Origin: Phycisphaerales bacterium
GTDB lineage: Bacteria; Planctomycetota; Phycisphaerae; Phycisphaerales; UBA1924
Length of the DNA stretch: 51,619 bases
Direction of reading: 5' to 3'
Assembly: GCA_013360695.1 (NCBI GenBank)
Contig: JABWBC010000008.1
Coordinates: forward strand, 1 to 51,619
This document shows, piece by piece, positions 1 to 8,800 of the stretch. The position numbers and the translations under genes are program-made. Every line of letters starts with the position of its first letter. The stretch's first letter is position 1. The notes below the pieces were generated by a model. It was not told the origin of the DNA, made no database searches, and saw only the letters and a program-made list of their open reading frames with translations.

Positions 1-1
1 A

Positions 2-475
2 GGCGAGCGCGTCGAGATGCGCGGGCTGCTCTCGCGCGTGGGCGAGTCGCTGCGGGCGCGCGTGTCGGCGGCGGGGATGGGGCTCAAGGTCGAGATCGAG
101 GACGGCGTCGACGCGACGCTGGCGGGCGATGAGATCACGATCGAGCGGATCGTGACCAACCTCGTCGAGAACGCGTGCAAGTACGGCGCGAGCCCGGCGG
201 GCGTGGTGACGCTGCGCGGCCTGGTGCGCGGCTCGCACGCAATCATCGAGGTGAGCGATGAGGGCCCGGGCATCTCGCCCGCGGACCGCGATCGCGTCTT
301 CGAGCCCTTCGAACGCGGGCACGACCTTGAGACCGAGACCAAGCAGGGATTGGGGCTGGGGCTGCCACTGGCGCGCGGGCTGGCGCGCGAGCTGGGCGGC
401 GACCTGCGACTCTTGGAGCGGGAAGGGCGGGGCGCGACATTCGAGTTGAGCCTGCCGAGAGGCACTGGGCATTAG
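2..475 (+). CDS. Sensor histidine kinase, C-terminal ATPase domain (5' end outside window)
   Basis: Only the last ~158 codons are inside the window; the frame is open to the left edge. The segment is a HATPase_c domain. The N box contains the run LVENACKYG, the G1 box is VSDEGPGIS, an F-box-like stretch follows (RVFEPFERG), and the G2 box is GLGLGLPLARGLA. These bind the ATP used to phosphorylate the histidine, which must lie upstream. No response regulator follows, so a partner may lie to the left. The last residues (GTGH) and the stop codon are written in a 14-bp tandem repeat, suggesting that an intergenic repeat has replaced the original end of the gene. The kinase call is firm from the motifs; the signal it senses cannot be judged. 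Confidence 0.9.
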   Translation, partial: GERVEMRGLLSRVGESLRARVSAAGMGLKVEIEDGVDATLAGDEITIERIVTNLVENACKYGASPAGVVTLRGLVRGSHAIIEVSDEGPGISPADRDRVFEPFERGHDLETETKQGLGLGLPLARGLARELGGDLRLLEREGRGATFELSLPRGTGH

Positions 476-488
476 GCACTGGGCACTA
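461..488. repeat. 14-bp tandem repeat, two copies
   Basis: The unit GGCACTGGGCATTA is followed directly by GGCACTGGGCACTA (13 of 14 identical). The first copy carries the stop codon of the histidine kinase gene. Similar short purine/GGCA-type repeats occur in other gaps of this window, near 3605-3689, 9801-9832 and 36526-36656. Confidence 0.8.
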
Positions 489-569
489 AGAAGAACAGCG
501 AAGCCTGAATCTCCATGCGTGCGTCAGCGGAGCGGCGAAACCCGATGGAATCGCGTACGCTGGCGGGGC

Positions 570-1571
570 ATGGAGGCGCGGCGAGTCACCAAGGGTCGCG
601 GGGCGGGCGTCGGCGTCAGGCTGGCGATCGCGATGCTTGCGCTGCTGGTGGCGGCGTGCTTTGGAAGCGTGCCCTGGATGCTGGGCGGAAGCGAAGCGAG
701 ATACAACGCCGGTGAATCACGCGAAGCGCGATTGCCTCCGGCGTGGTCGCCCTTGGACGACGAGACGCGGGCACGCTGCGACGCGATCGCCAAGGAAGCG
801 GGCGGCGTATCGCCTCTCCAACGGGCGCCGGTGTTCTTCCTGCTCGGGAGTGATCTGCTCGGGCGCAGCTTGCTCTATCGGTGTCTCCTGGGCGGCGCGG
901 TGTCGCTCGGCGTGGGCGTGCTGGCGGCGCTGGTGAGCGTGGTAATTGGCACGGTGTATGGTGCCGCGGCGGCGTCGGCGGGCGGGCGCGTCGACGCGGT
1001 GATGATGCGGATCGTGGACATCCTGTACAGCCTGCCCTCGGTGCTCTTGATCGTGCTGCTGGCGGTCGCGTCGGACGCGGTCGTGCAGCGGGCGGGCGGG
1101 CTTGGTCCGGCGGGGCGGCAGGTGGTGTCGCTGGCGACGCTGCTGGTCGCGATCGGCGGGGTGAGCTGGCTGACGACGGCGCGGGTGATCCGCGGTCAGG
1201 TGCTGAGCCTGGTGAACCAGCCGTTTGTGGAGGGTGCGCGGGCGATCGGTGCGGGCTGGGGGCGGATCTTCGTGCGGCACCTGTTGCCGAATCTGGTCGG
1301 GCCGATCGTGGTGTATGCGACGCTGGCGGTGCCGCAGGCGATTCTGCAGGAGAGCTTCCTGAGCTTTCTTGGGATCGGCGTGAAGGCGCCGGTGCCGAGC
1401 TGGGGCAACCTGGCGGCGGACGGATTGGCGGAATTGAATCCGTATCGCTCGCACTGGTGGCTGCTCCTCTTTCCGTGCGTGCTCTTGGCGGGGACGCTGT
1501 TGTCCTTGAGCCTGATCGGCGAGTGGCTGCGGGCGCGGCTTGATCCCAAGAGCCGGGAGCGGGCGGCATGA
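570..1571 (+). CDS. ABC transporter permease, dipeptide/oligopeptide (DppC/OppC) type
   Basis: Inner-membrane permease of about 333 residues. An N-terminal membrane helix (about residues 13-33) is followed by a periplasmic stretch and a BPD_transp_1 domain with several hydrophobic helices from about residue 100. The cytoplasmic coupling loop reads EGARAIGAGWGRIFVRHL, the EAA-type loop that contacts the ATPase. The ATG at 570 is preferred because the helix follows soon after; a GTG at 519 in the same frame would add 17 Arg-rich residues. The stop overlaps the start of the next ATPase gene by 4 nt (ATGA), so the two are translationally coupled. The partner permease (B type), the binding protein and the second ATPase are not in the window. 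The substrate is therefore inferred only as peptide or nickel-like from the family. Confidence 0.88.
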   Translation: MEARRVTKGRGAGVGVRLAIAMLALLVAACFGSVPWMLGGSEARYNAGESREARLPPAWSPLDDETRARCDAIAKEAGGVSPLQRAPVFFLLGSDLLGRSLLYRCLLGGAVSLGVGVLAALVSVVIGTVYGAAAASAGGRVDAVMMRIVDILYSLPSVLLIVLLAVASDAVVQRAGGLGPAGRQVVSLATLLVAIGGVSWLTTARVIRGQVLSLVNQPFVEGARAIGAGWGRIFVRHLLPNLVGPIVVYATLAVPQAILQESFLSFLGIGVKAPVPSWGNLAADGLAELNPYRSHWWLLLFPCVLLAGTLLSLSLIGEWLRARLDPKSRERAA

Positions 1572-2533
1572 GCGCGGTGCTTGAAGTCCGCGGGCTAACG
1601 GTGGGATTCGGCGCTGGCGCTAGCGTCGTGTGCGATGTCGACTGGTCGGTCGATGCGGGCAGGACGCTGGCGGTCGTGGGCGAGAGCGGGAGCGGGAAGT
1701 CGGTGACGGCGATGAGCGTGCTGAGGTTGCTGGCTTCGCCGCCGGCGGAGTATCGCGGGGGGAGCATCAGGTTCACGGACCCGGATGGCGGGCGCGTGAC
1801 GGATCTCCTGCGAGCGGACGCGCGCGAGCTTTCGCGGATCCGCGGCGGTCGGATCGCGATGATCTTTCAGGAGCCGATGACGTCGCTCAATCCGGTCATG
1901 TCGATCGGAGAGCAGTTGATCGAGACGATCCGCGTTCACCAGGAATGCGGGGCGCGCGAGGCCGCGGGAATCGCGGAGAAGGCGCTCGATGACGTGGGGA
2001 TTCGGAAGCGGGCGGGAGGATCGATCCTGCGGGCGTACCCGCACGAGTTTTCGGGGGGGATGCGGCAGCGCGTGATGATCGCGATGGCGATGGCGTGTCA
2101 CCCCGCGGTGCTCCTGGCGGACGAGCCCACGACGGCGCTGGACGTCACGACGCAGCGGCAGGTGCTGGACCTGCTGGACGAGCGCAAGCGGGCGACGGGC
2201 ATGGCGATGGTGCTGATCTCGCACGACCTTGGGCTGGTGCGCGGGCGGGCGGACGAGGTGTGCGTGATGTATCGCGGGCGGGTGGTGGAGCGGGGCGCGG
2301 TGGCGGAGGTCTTCGCGGGGCCGATCCATCCGTATTCGCGGGCGCTGGTGGCGTGCTCGCCGCGGATTGATCGCAAGCCCGGAAGATTGGCGACGATCGA
2401 TGACGCGATGGCCGATGGGACGATGATGAGGGAGTTCGAGGCTCGGGTGGGGAAGCGGGCGTGGTGGCCGGGCGGCGGGGAGGCGTTGATGGAGTGCGTG
2501 GCTCCGGGGCGTTGGGTTGCGGTCGCGGGGTGA
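1568..2533 (+). CDS. ABC transporter ATP-binding protein, DppD/OppD type
   Basis: A 321-residue cytoplasmic ATPase that powers the permease just upstream. Visible motifs are Walker A GESGSGKS, a Q-loop in MIFQEPMTSLNP, the ABC signature SGGMRQRV, Walker B VLLADEPTTALD and the H-loop in LISHDLGLV. After the ATPase core comes the oligopeptide-transporter C-terminal element, recognisable as GPIHPYSRAL. The usual cysteine-rich end of OppD/DppD (C-x-F-x-x-R-C type) is not seen; only one Cys lies in the last 30 residues. The tail may have drifted or lost the cluster. The start overlaps the permease stop by 4 nt, and the next gene begins 3 nt after this stop. Confidence 0.92.
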   Translation: MSAVLEVRGLTVGFGAGASVVCDVDWSVDAGRTLAVVGESGSGKSVTAMSVLRLLASPPAEYRGGSIRFTDPDGGRVTDLLRADARELSRIRGGRIAMIFQEPMTSLNPVMSIGEQLIETIRVHQECGAREAAGIAEKALDDVGIRKRAGGSILRAYPHEFSGGMRQRVMIAMAMACHPAVLLADEPTTALDVTTQRQVLDLLDERKRATGMAMVLISHDLGLVRGRADEVCVMYRGRVVERGAVAEVFAGPIHPYSRALVACSPRIDRKPGRLATIDDAMADGTMMREFEARVGKRAWWPGGGEALMECVAPGRWVAVAG

Positions 2534-2536
2534 GCG

Positions 2537-3601
2537 ATGCGGGTGTTGATCCTGGCCGACGGTCTGTTTGCCACGCGCGAGCGTGCGCTGTTGTCGCGCC
2601 TGGAAGTCGGGCTGGCGGACGAGGGCGTGCGCGTGGTGCAGGCGACGCCCGAGGACGTGCCGGCGTCGGCGGCGGGATTGGCCGAGGCGATCACGTACCC
2701 CGCGGGGCTTTGGACGCTGGGCACGCCGTGGCGGGCGCGGACGATCAAGAGCAAGGTGGCGAGCGGCGGGAAGATCGACGTGGTGCATGTGTTCGGCGGG
2801 TCGGCGTGGAAACTCGGCGCGATGCTGGCGGCGGTGCTCGAGAGCGAACTGGTGCTGGAGGTGTGGCGATCGGGGCTTGTGGCCAAGGCCGCGGCGAACG
2901 AGTGGGATGACGCGGTGTTCATGGCGCCGGACCCGGCGATCGAGCGGGCGCTGTTGCAGGAGTCGCAGGGGCTGACGGTGCGGCTCGGGGCGTGGGGCGT
3001 GCTGACGCCGGACGAGCCATCGCGGATTCTGGAGGAGGCAAGAGCGCCGTCGGTGATGGTGGTCGGGAGCGGGCGCGACGGCGAGGCGACGCGGGCGGCG
3101 ATGGAAGGGATCGCGAAAGCTGCGGAACAAACGCCCGAATTGCTGGTGTTCGTGGATGCTCGCGAGGCGCAATTGGCGGGGCTGTGGGAGTCGGCGCGGA
3201 GGCTGGGGCTTCTGGAGCGGCTGTCGCTGATCGAGGACCTGGAAGGGCGTCGCGACCTGCTCTTGCGCGGCGACATCCTCGTGCAACCCGAGGCGCTGGG
3301 CGAGCAACGCACCACGCTCCTGGAAGCGATGGGGACAGGCATGGCGGTCGTGGCGGCTCGCGACCCGCTCGTCAGCACGCTGATCGATGGGCGAACGTCG
3401 ATCGTGGTCGATGGGCGTGATCGGGCGGCGTGGGGAAACGCGATCACGGGGCTGCTGAACGATCGAGCTCGCGCGAGAAGGTTGGGTGTGAGCGCGCGGG
3501 AGTATGTGCGGGAAGAGCGGCCGGCCAGCGCGTACGTGCGGGCGGTGCTGGGCGTGTATCAGTGGGCAACGAGCGCGGACGCGATCAAGTTTGCGGAGTA
3601 G
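2537..3601 (+). CDS. Glycosyltransferase, GT4-like (group 1 C-terminal domain)
   Basis: A 354-residue protein with the two-Rossmann-domain layout of GT-B enzymes. The N-terminal half starts MRVLILADG, a typical acceptor-domain first strand. The C-terminal half has the donor-site pattern: LVQPEALGEQRTTLLEAMGTG (the Glu-x7-Glu-like element) followed by MAVVAARDP and a C-terminal helix ending ERPASAYVRAVLGVY. It probably transfers a sugar from a nucleotide donor onto a cell-surface or lipid acceptor. The family covers many reactions, so donor and acceptor are unknown. It sits 3 nt behind the ABC ATPase gene, which may reflect co-transcription rather than shared function. No membrane segment or signal peptide is seen. 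Confidence 0.75.
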   Translation: MRVLILADGLFATRERALLSRLEVGLADEGVRVVQATPEDVPASAAGLAEAITYPAGLWTLGTPWRARTIKSKVASGGKIDVVHVFGGSAWKLGAMLAAVLESELVLEVWRSGLVAKAAANEWDDAVFMAPDPAIERALLQESQGLTVRLGAWGVLTPDEPSRILEEARAPSVMVVGSGRDGEATRAAMEGIAKAAEQTPELLVFVDAREAQLAGLWESARRLGLLERLSLIEDLEGRRDLLLRGDILVQPEALGEQRTTLLEAMGTGMAVVAARDPLVSTLIDGRTSIVVDGRDRAAWGNAITGLLNDRARARRLGVSAREYVREERPASAYVRAVLGVYQWATSADAIKFAE

Positions 3602-3604
3602 GGA

Positions 3605-3636
3605 AGAGACGAAGAGACAGAGAGACGCAGAGACGA
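3605..3636. repeat. 8-bp tandem repeat, four copies (AGAGACNN)
   Basis: Four consecutive octamers, AGAGACGA, AGAGACAG, AGAGACGC and AGAGACGA, start 4 nt after the glycosyltransferase stop. They are purine-only apart from the C of each unit, and no reading frame is implied. Confidence 0.8.
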
Positions 3637-3654
3637 AGTGGAAGAAGCCGCGAG

Positions 3655-3689
3655 ATTCGGTATTCGGTATTCGTGATTCGGCATTCGGG
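3655..3689. repeat. 7-bp tandem repeat, five copies (ATTCGGN)
   Basis: Five consecutive heptamers: ATTCGGT, ATTCGGT, ATTCGTG, ATTCGGC, ATTCGGG. They lie between two convergent genes (the plus-strand glycosyltransferase and the minus-strand propeller gene), 18 bp after the AGAGACNN repeat. No hairpin-plus-T-run terminator is seen in this 210-bp gap. Confidence 0.8.
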
Positions 3690-3811
3690 AAGACAAGGGC
3701 CGGACGCGGAGGGATCAGAGGAAATCAGCGAGACGCGGAAGCAAAGCGCGTCGTGGCACGAGGCGTCGACTCAGTGTGCCGGAGAAGCAACGCGAAGGCG
3801 TGCGTGAGGCG

Positions 3812-4753
3812 TCATTGCTTGCGGCGGCGGGGCGTGGCGAGAAGAGCGAGCGGCGCGAGGCTGGCGGCGGCGGGCGACGGGACGACCGTGACAAACGTGG
3901 GCAGGTCGATGTGATCGCTGGTGAACTGCCCGAGGAAGGCGCCGGAAACGGCGTCGTACTTGAGCACTTTGTTGTTGCTGGATGTGACGTAGAGCACGCC
4001 GTCGGGCGCAAAGGTCATACCTATGGGCGTGGTGAGGCCGCCGGAGCCTGAGGCGACGAAGTTGCCGAGGTATTGGCCGGTGGCGATGTCGTACTTGCGG
4101 ACGGAGTTGTTGGATTCGCTGGTGATGAACATCGCGCCGCTGCGGAACTCCATGACGCGCGGACGGGCGACGGTTGCGAACTGCCCGATGGTCGCGCCGG
4201 TGTCGGCGTTGAAGCGGATGACGCGGTTGTTCCAGTAGGACGGGACCCAGAGCGCGCCGTCGGGGCCGACGATCGTGCCGTTGTCAGCGCCGTTGAGAGC
4301 GCCCTGGCCCGCTGTGACAAGCGTGCCTTTGGATGCTCCGGTCGTGCCGTCGAATTTGAGGATGGAGTCGCCGTCGAAGGAGGAGACGAGGAGGTCGCCG
4401 TTCTTGTCCCAGGTCAGGCCGGTGGGTTGGGTGAGGCCGTTGCCGGTGATGAAGGTGTCCTTGTAGGTCCAGGTATTGGGGTCGTAGCGGACGACTTTGT
4501 TGTTGCCCTCGGAGGTGACGTAGAGCAGGCCGTCGGGCCCGAGGCGGGCGCAGAGCGGTCCCTGGATGTTGGCGGCGGGGTCGAGCGTTCCGATGTACGC
4601 GCCGGTGGCGAGGTCGTAGCGGGTGACGGAGTTACCGCCGAAGTTGCAGACGAGGAGTTCATCGCCTCCGGCGCGAGCGGACGAGATGGGCGCGAGTGAC
4701 GTGGCACCGATGGCGAGTGCGAGCACGAACGATCGGCGGGAGAGCGTGTTCAC
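3812..4753 (-). CDS. Secreted NHL/six-bladed beta-propeller protein with PEP-CTERM-like tail
   Basis: About 313 residues from a GTG start at 4753, chosen because AAGGAG lies just upstream and the protein then begins with a twin-arginine-like signal peptide (SRRSFVLALAIGA, cleavage near SARAGG). The mature part is a series of about six blades, each carrying a variant of GPDGLLYVTS followed by N-x-V-x-R/K-Y-D-x-x-T-G, as in NHL or lactonase-like propellers. The end reads VPSP, then a hydrophobic stretch, then RRRKQ, which is the three-part layout of a PEP-CTERM sorting signal. The gene overlaps the TrmB-like regulator by 4 nt (GTGA), so it is coupled to it and probably shares its autoregulated promoter. 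Enzymatic activity cannot be read from the sequence; binding or surface display is equally likely. Confidence 0.8.
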   Translation of the reverse strand: MNTLSRRSFVLALAIGATSLAPISSARAGGDELLVCNFGGNSVTRYDLATGAYIGTLDPAANIQGPLCARLGPDGLLYVTSEGNNKVVRYDPNTWTYKDTFITGNGLTQPTGLTWDKNGDLLVSSFDGDSILKFDGTTGASKGTLVTAGQGALNGADNGTIVGPDGALWVPSYWNNRVIRFNADTGATIGQFATVARPRVMEFRSGAMFITSESNNSVRKYDIATGQYLGNFVASGSGGLTTPIGMTFAPDGVLYVTSSNNKVLKYDAVSGAFLGQFTSDHIDLPTFVTVVPSPAAASLAPLALLATPRRRKQ

Positions 4754-5670
4754 GGATGGTCTCCTTCTCTTCTCTTGCGCGCGGAGCGGCGTGCGCCGGG
4801 CGAGGGGGTGCGGAAGCGTTCGACCATGAGGCGTTTGCCCTGCGAGTGTGGATTCTCGAATGGAGCCCACGAGGCGCCGCGGGAGCGGGCGATCGCGTCG
4901 AGCTGGCCCTCGCTGCGCATTTCCTCGAGGACGAGGCGGGAGTAGAGCCCGGTGTAGGAGGACCATGCGAGGAGCGGGTTGCGCGACCAGTAGCCGGTGA
5001 GGACATCGCTGGTGTCGGCGTCGAGCATGACATCGAGGAGTTGCCCGCCGTCGACGTTGAGGGTGATCCAGTGGCCGGGGGCGTTGAAGAGGGCGGTTTC
5101 GCCGCGGGCGTCGAGCACGACGCGCACGCCGGGCAGGTCGATGGGGACGAGCGACTTGATCGCGACGGGTATGCCGCGGGCCGCGGTCGCGACGAGCAGG
5201 TCGGCGACGAGGTCGACGGCGTTTGGCGCACCCATGGCGAGAACGAACGAGGCGGCGTCGGAGAGCATGGCGCGGGCGCGGGATTCCAGCTGATCGAGGT
5301 TGGTGATGCGGTAGAGACGGTCGTCGAAGTCGTCGGCGTGCGAAGGCTGCTCGGCGGCGGCCTCGGCAGCGGCGCAGGCGATGTCGAGGCGCCGGCGGAC
5401 CTGGGACGCGAACTGGGACAGGGGCATGGCGCTGGCGACGCGGTGGTCCTCGTCGTCGGCGACCAGAGCGGCGCCCTTGGTCTCAAGGGCCTCGACGGCC
5501 TTGTACACGTTGCCGACGGGGCGGCCGATCGCCTGGGCGATGCGGTAGCCCGTGGCGGGGGATTCCGAGAGCAGGAAGACGTAGACCTCGGCCTCGGCGG
5601 GGGTCAGGCCGAGCTCGAGCAGGGACGTGGCGAGATCGGGCGCCGTGGATGGTGAGGATCGTCGGGTCAT
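4750..5670 (-). CDS. TrmB-family transcriptional regulator
   Basis: A 306-residue protein. Residues ~15-75 form a winged helix of the TrmB type: LLELGLTPAEAEVYVFLL, then the recognition part YRIAQAIGRPVGNVYKAVEAL. A short coiled linker follows, then a C-terminal effector domain with a PLD-like fold pattern (RARAMLSDAASFVLAMG). Relatives in archaea and bacteria sense sugars or redox state; the ligand here is unknown. The ATG at 5670 is chosen over the upstream in-frame TTG at 5700 because AGGAAG lies 8 nt before it, and the TTG would lie inside the promoter. The stop overlaps the start of the propeller gene. The promoter -10 is covered by a palindrome, so autoregulation is likely. Confidence 0.8.
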   Translation of the reverse strand: MTRRSSPSTAPDLATSLLELGLTPAEAEVYVFLLSESPATGYRIAQAIGRPVGNVYKAVEALETKGAALVADDEDHRVASAMPLSQFASQVRRRLDIACAAAEAAAEQPSHADDFDDRLYRITNLDQLESRARAMLSDAASFVLAMGAPNAVDLVADLLVATAARGIPVAIKSLVPIDLPGVRVVLDARGETALFNAPGHWITLNVDGGQLLDVMLDADTSDVLTGYWSRNPLLAWSSYTGLYSRLVLEEMRSEGQLDAIARSRGASWAPFENPHSQGKRLMVERFRTPSPGARRSARKRREGDHP

Positions 5671-5673
5671 TGA

Positions 5674-5697
5674 TATTCTTCCTGTGAAGGAAGAATA
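5674..5697. promoter_or_regulatory. Palindromic operator, TATTCTTCC-N6-GGAAGAATA
   Basis: A perfect inverted repeat with 9-bp arms around 6 bp (TGTGAA). It lies 3 bp before the ATG of the TrmB-type gene. One arm is also the -10 hexamer (TATTCT) of its promoter, so protein bound here would block RNA polymerase. It also sits about 150 bp upstream of the divergent tricorn-like gene. Confidence 0.7.
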
Positions 5698-5720
5698 CAA
5701 TTGACGATTGAATGGGTCAA
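5692..5720 (-). promoter_or_regulatory. Sigma70-type promoter of the TrmB/propeller pair
   Basis: Read on the minus strand: -35 TTGACC (5720-5715), a 17-bp spacer, and -10 TATTCT (5697-5692). The predicted transcription start falls inside the palindrome, giving a very short leader of roughly 15 nt that still includes AGGAAG. Confidence 0.6.
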
Positions 5721-5849
5721 CTCAATTTCACGGCGGCCGGTTGGAAGAAGCCCGGCGTGAAACCCAAGGGGGTTGGTCCGGTATACGCTGGTCCAAACCT
5801 GGCCCCTTGGCGGGCCTGCACGCGCCGCAGAGAGAACGAGGAATCACGC

Positions 5850-8800
5850 TTGAACACGACTTGCACTCGTCGGGGGGTTCGTCCCGGGACGTCTCGCACC
5901 ATGATTCTGGCCGCCCTCGCGGGTTCGGCGTTTGGGGCGGCGGCCAATGCCGACGTGACCCCGGCGGCGACGATGCTGCGGTTCCCGGACGTGAGCGCGG
6001 ACAAGATCTGCTTTGTATATGCCAACGACGTCTGGGTCGCTCCCAAGACGGGCGGCATGGCGACGCCCCTGGCCAGCCCGCCCGGGCAGGAGTCGCTGCC
6101 CAAGTTCAGCCCCGACGGGAAGTCGATCGCATTCGCCGGCAACTACGACGGAAACCGGGACCTGTATGTGATCCCGGCGACGGGCGGCTTTGCGAGGCGC
6201 GCGACGCATCACCCGGCGGGCGAGAACCTGTCGGACTGGACGCCCGACGGCAAGCTCCTGTTCATCAGCAACGGGCTGGCCGGCTTGCAGCGTCAGTCGC
6301 AGATCTTCACGGTGGCGCCGACCGGCGGCATGCCGGAGAAACTTCCGGTGCCGTACGGGGCGTTCTCGTCGATCAGCCCGGACGGGGCGTGGCTGGCCTA
6401 CACGCCGCACTCGGTGGATAACCGGACGTGGAAGCGGTATCGCGGCGGGATGGCGACGGACATCTGGCTGTTCAACCTGAAGGACAAATCGTCGAAGCGG
6501 GTGACGGACTACGAGGGCGTGGATTCGATCCCGATGTGGGTTCCTGGCGGCGACGGCAAGGTGTTGTACTACCACAGCGACAATGGCCCCGAGCACCGGA
6601 TGAATATCTGGGCGTATGACGTCGCGACAGGCAAGCACGAGCAGATCACGAGCTACAAGGACGACGACACCAAGTGGCCCAGCATCGGGCCGGGCTCGGA
6701 CGGCAAGGGCGAGATCGTGTTCCAGCTCGGCAGCAAGCTGATGCTGCTGAACCTGGGGACCCGGCAGGCGACTGAAGTGAAGATCACGATCCCGGGCGAT
6801 CGCCCGACGATCAGGCCGCGGACGGTGGACCAGAGCAAGAACATCGGCGGCGGGTCGATCTCTCCGACGGGGAAGCGGGTGGCGATCGAGGCGCGAGGCG
6901 ACCTGTGGTCGGCGCCGGCGAATGAGGGCGTGGTGCGCTCGCTGACGCGGACGGACGGCGTGTACGAACGCGATCCGTCGTGGTCTCCGGACGGGAAGTG
7001 GATCGCGTATTTCAGCGATGAATCGGGCGAGTATGAGCTGTACATCCGCCCATCGGACGCGAAGCCCAAGGTCGAGGAGAAGAAGGACGACGCCAAGAAG
7101 GATGAGGCCAAGAGCGGTGAAGCCAAGAAGGACGAGGCCAAGAAGGAAGAGCCCAAGGCCGAGGAGGCGAAGCGCGAAACGCGGAAATTGACGAACCTCG
7201 GGGCCGGTTTCCGCTACAGCCCGGTGTGGTCGCCCGATTCGAAGTTCATCCAGTTCACGGACCAGGCGGGTCGGGTGTATCTGACGACGGTCGAGAGCGG
7301 CGACACGAAGGTGATCGACCAGGACCCTGCCGCAAATCCGATCAGTGTGAACTGGGCGCAGGACTCCAACTGGTTCACGTACGCACGGTCGGACGAGAAG
7401 AACCTGAACTTCTGCGTGTGGATCTACAATGTCAAAACGGGCGAGAAGACGCAGGTGACGAGCTCGACGTTCCCGGCGTTCTCTCCCGTGTTCGATCGCA
7501 AGGGCGAGTTCCTGTACTTCGTGTCGACGCGGAACTTCAACTCCCCCACTTATTCCGACGTTGACACGACGTTCGCGTACAACAACACCCAGCAGCTTTT
7601 CATGGTGCCGCTGCGGAATGATGTGAAGAACCCCCTGCCGCTCAAGAGCGACGAGGAGGAGCTGAAGAAGGACGAGCCCAAGAAGGAAGAAAAGAAGGAC
7701 GAGAAGAAGGACGCGGCCCCGGCGTCGGACAAGCCGGCGGACAAGCCGGCAAATGGCGCGGCGGCGGCGGCGGTCGCGGACGACGGCGTGAGCGGGACGT
7801 GGGACTGCATGGTGACGGGCGGGCAAAATCTGCCGCCGGGCGGGCTGCCGTTCAAGCTGAACATCACGGTCGCGACGGACGGCAAGGTCTCGGGCTCGGC
7901 GACGAGCGCGATGGGGAGCGGCGGGATCTCGGGCACCTATGACAAGGGCTCGGGCGCGCTGAATCTCTCGTTGGCGGTCGGGCAACAGACCGTCGTGTTG
8001 ACCGGCACCATCAAGGGGCAGGAGGCGACCGGCACCTGGAGCGTGGGGAACGAATCGGGCGCGTGGAGCGGGAAGCGCACCAGCGGGCCGTCGGCGACGG
8101 GCGGCGCTGCCGCTGCGGGCGCGGACGCATCAAAGCCCGGCGAGGTGAAGGAAGTGAAGATCGACTTCGCCGGCTTTGAGCGGCGGGCGATCGCGCTCCC
8201 GGTCGGGCCCGGCAACTTCGGGCGTCTGGCCACCACCGACGGCGGGCAGCTTGTGTACGCCCGTTCCGGCGGGATCAAGATCTTTGATCCCAAGGACGAT
8301 TCTCGCAGCGAGAAGTCCGTCACCGACGGCGCGGGCGGCTTTGACATCTCGGCCGACGGCAAAAAGCTCCTGGCCTTCCGCGGCGGCTCGATGAGCGTGA
8401 TGGACGCCTCGGCGGGCGGCGGGAAGTCGACCAGCGTGCCCACCTCGGGGATGCTCGTGACGATCAACCCGCGGCTGGAGTGGGTCCAGATCTTCATGGA
8501 CACCTGGCGTCTTCAGCGCGACTTCTTCTACGAGCCCACGATGCACGGCGTGGACTGGGCGGCGCTTCGGGTTCACTATCTGGCGATGATCGAGGACTGC
8601 GCCAGCCGCGAGGACGTGGCGTTCGTTCAGGGAGAGCTCATCTCGGAGCTGAACATCGGGCACGCGTACATCACCAGCCCCGGCGACGTGGAGTCCTCGC
8701 CGCAGATCGGCGTGGGCGTGCTGGGCTGCGACTATGAGCTGGTGAAGAGCGACGCGGGGACGGCGTACAAGATCACGAAGATCTACGCGGGCGCGGATTG

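Noticed and set aside
1595-3307. 570-codon minus-strand frame across the ABC ATPase and glycosyltransferase genes
   Set aside because: Low-complexity Arg/His/Pro composition, opposite to two genes with strong motifs.
5712-5849. Upstream ATG start for the tricorn-like gene
   Set aside because: It would place a polar 46-residue stretch before the signal peptide; a TTG with GAGGAA fits better, though this is not certain.
5844-7985. 713-codon open frame on the minus strand across the tricorn-like gene
   Set aside because: Arg/His-rich composition with no family motif, exactly antisense to a gene with clear domains; such shadows are common in high-GC DNA.
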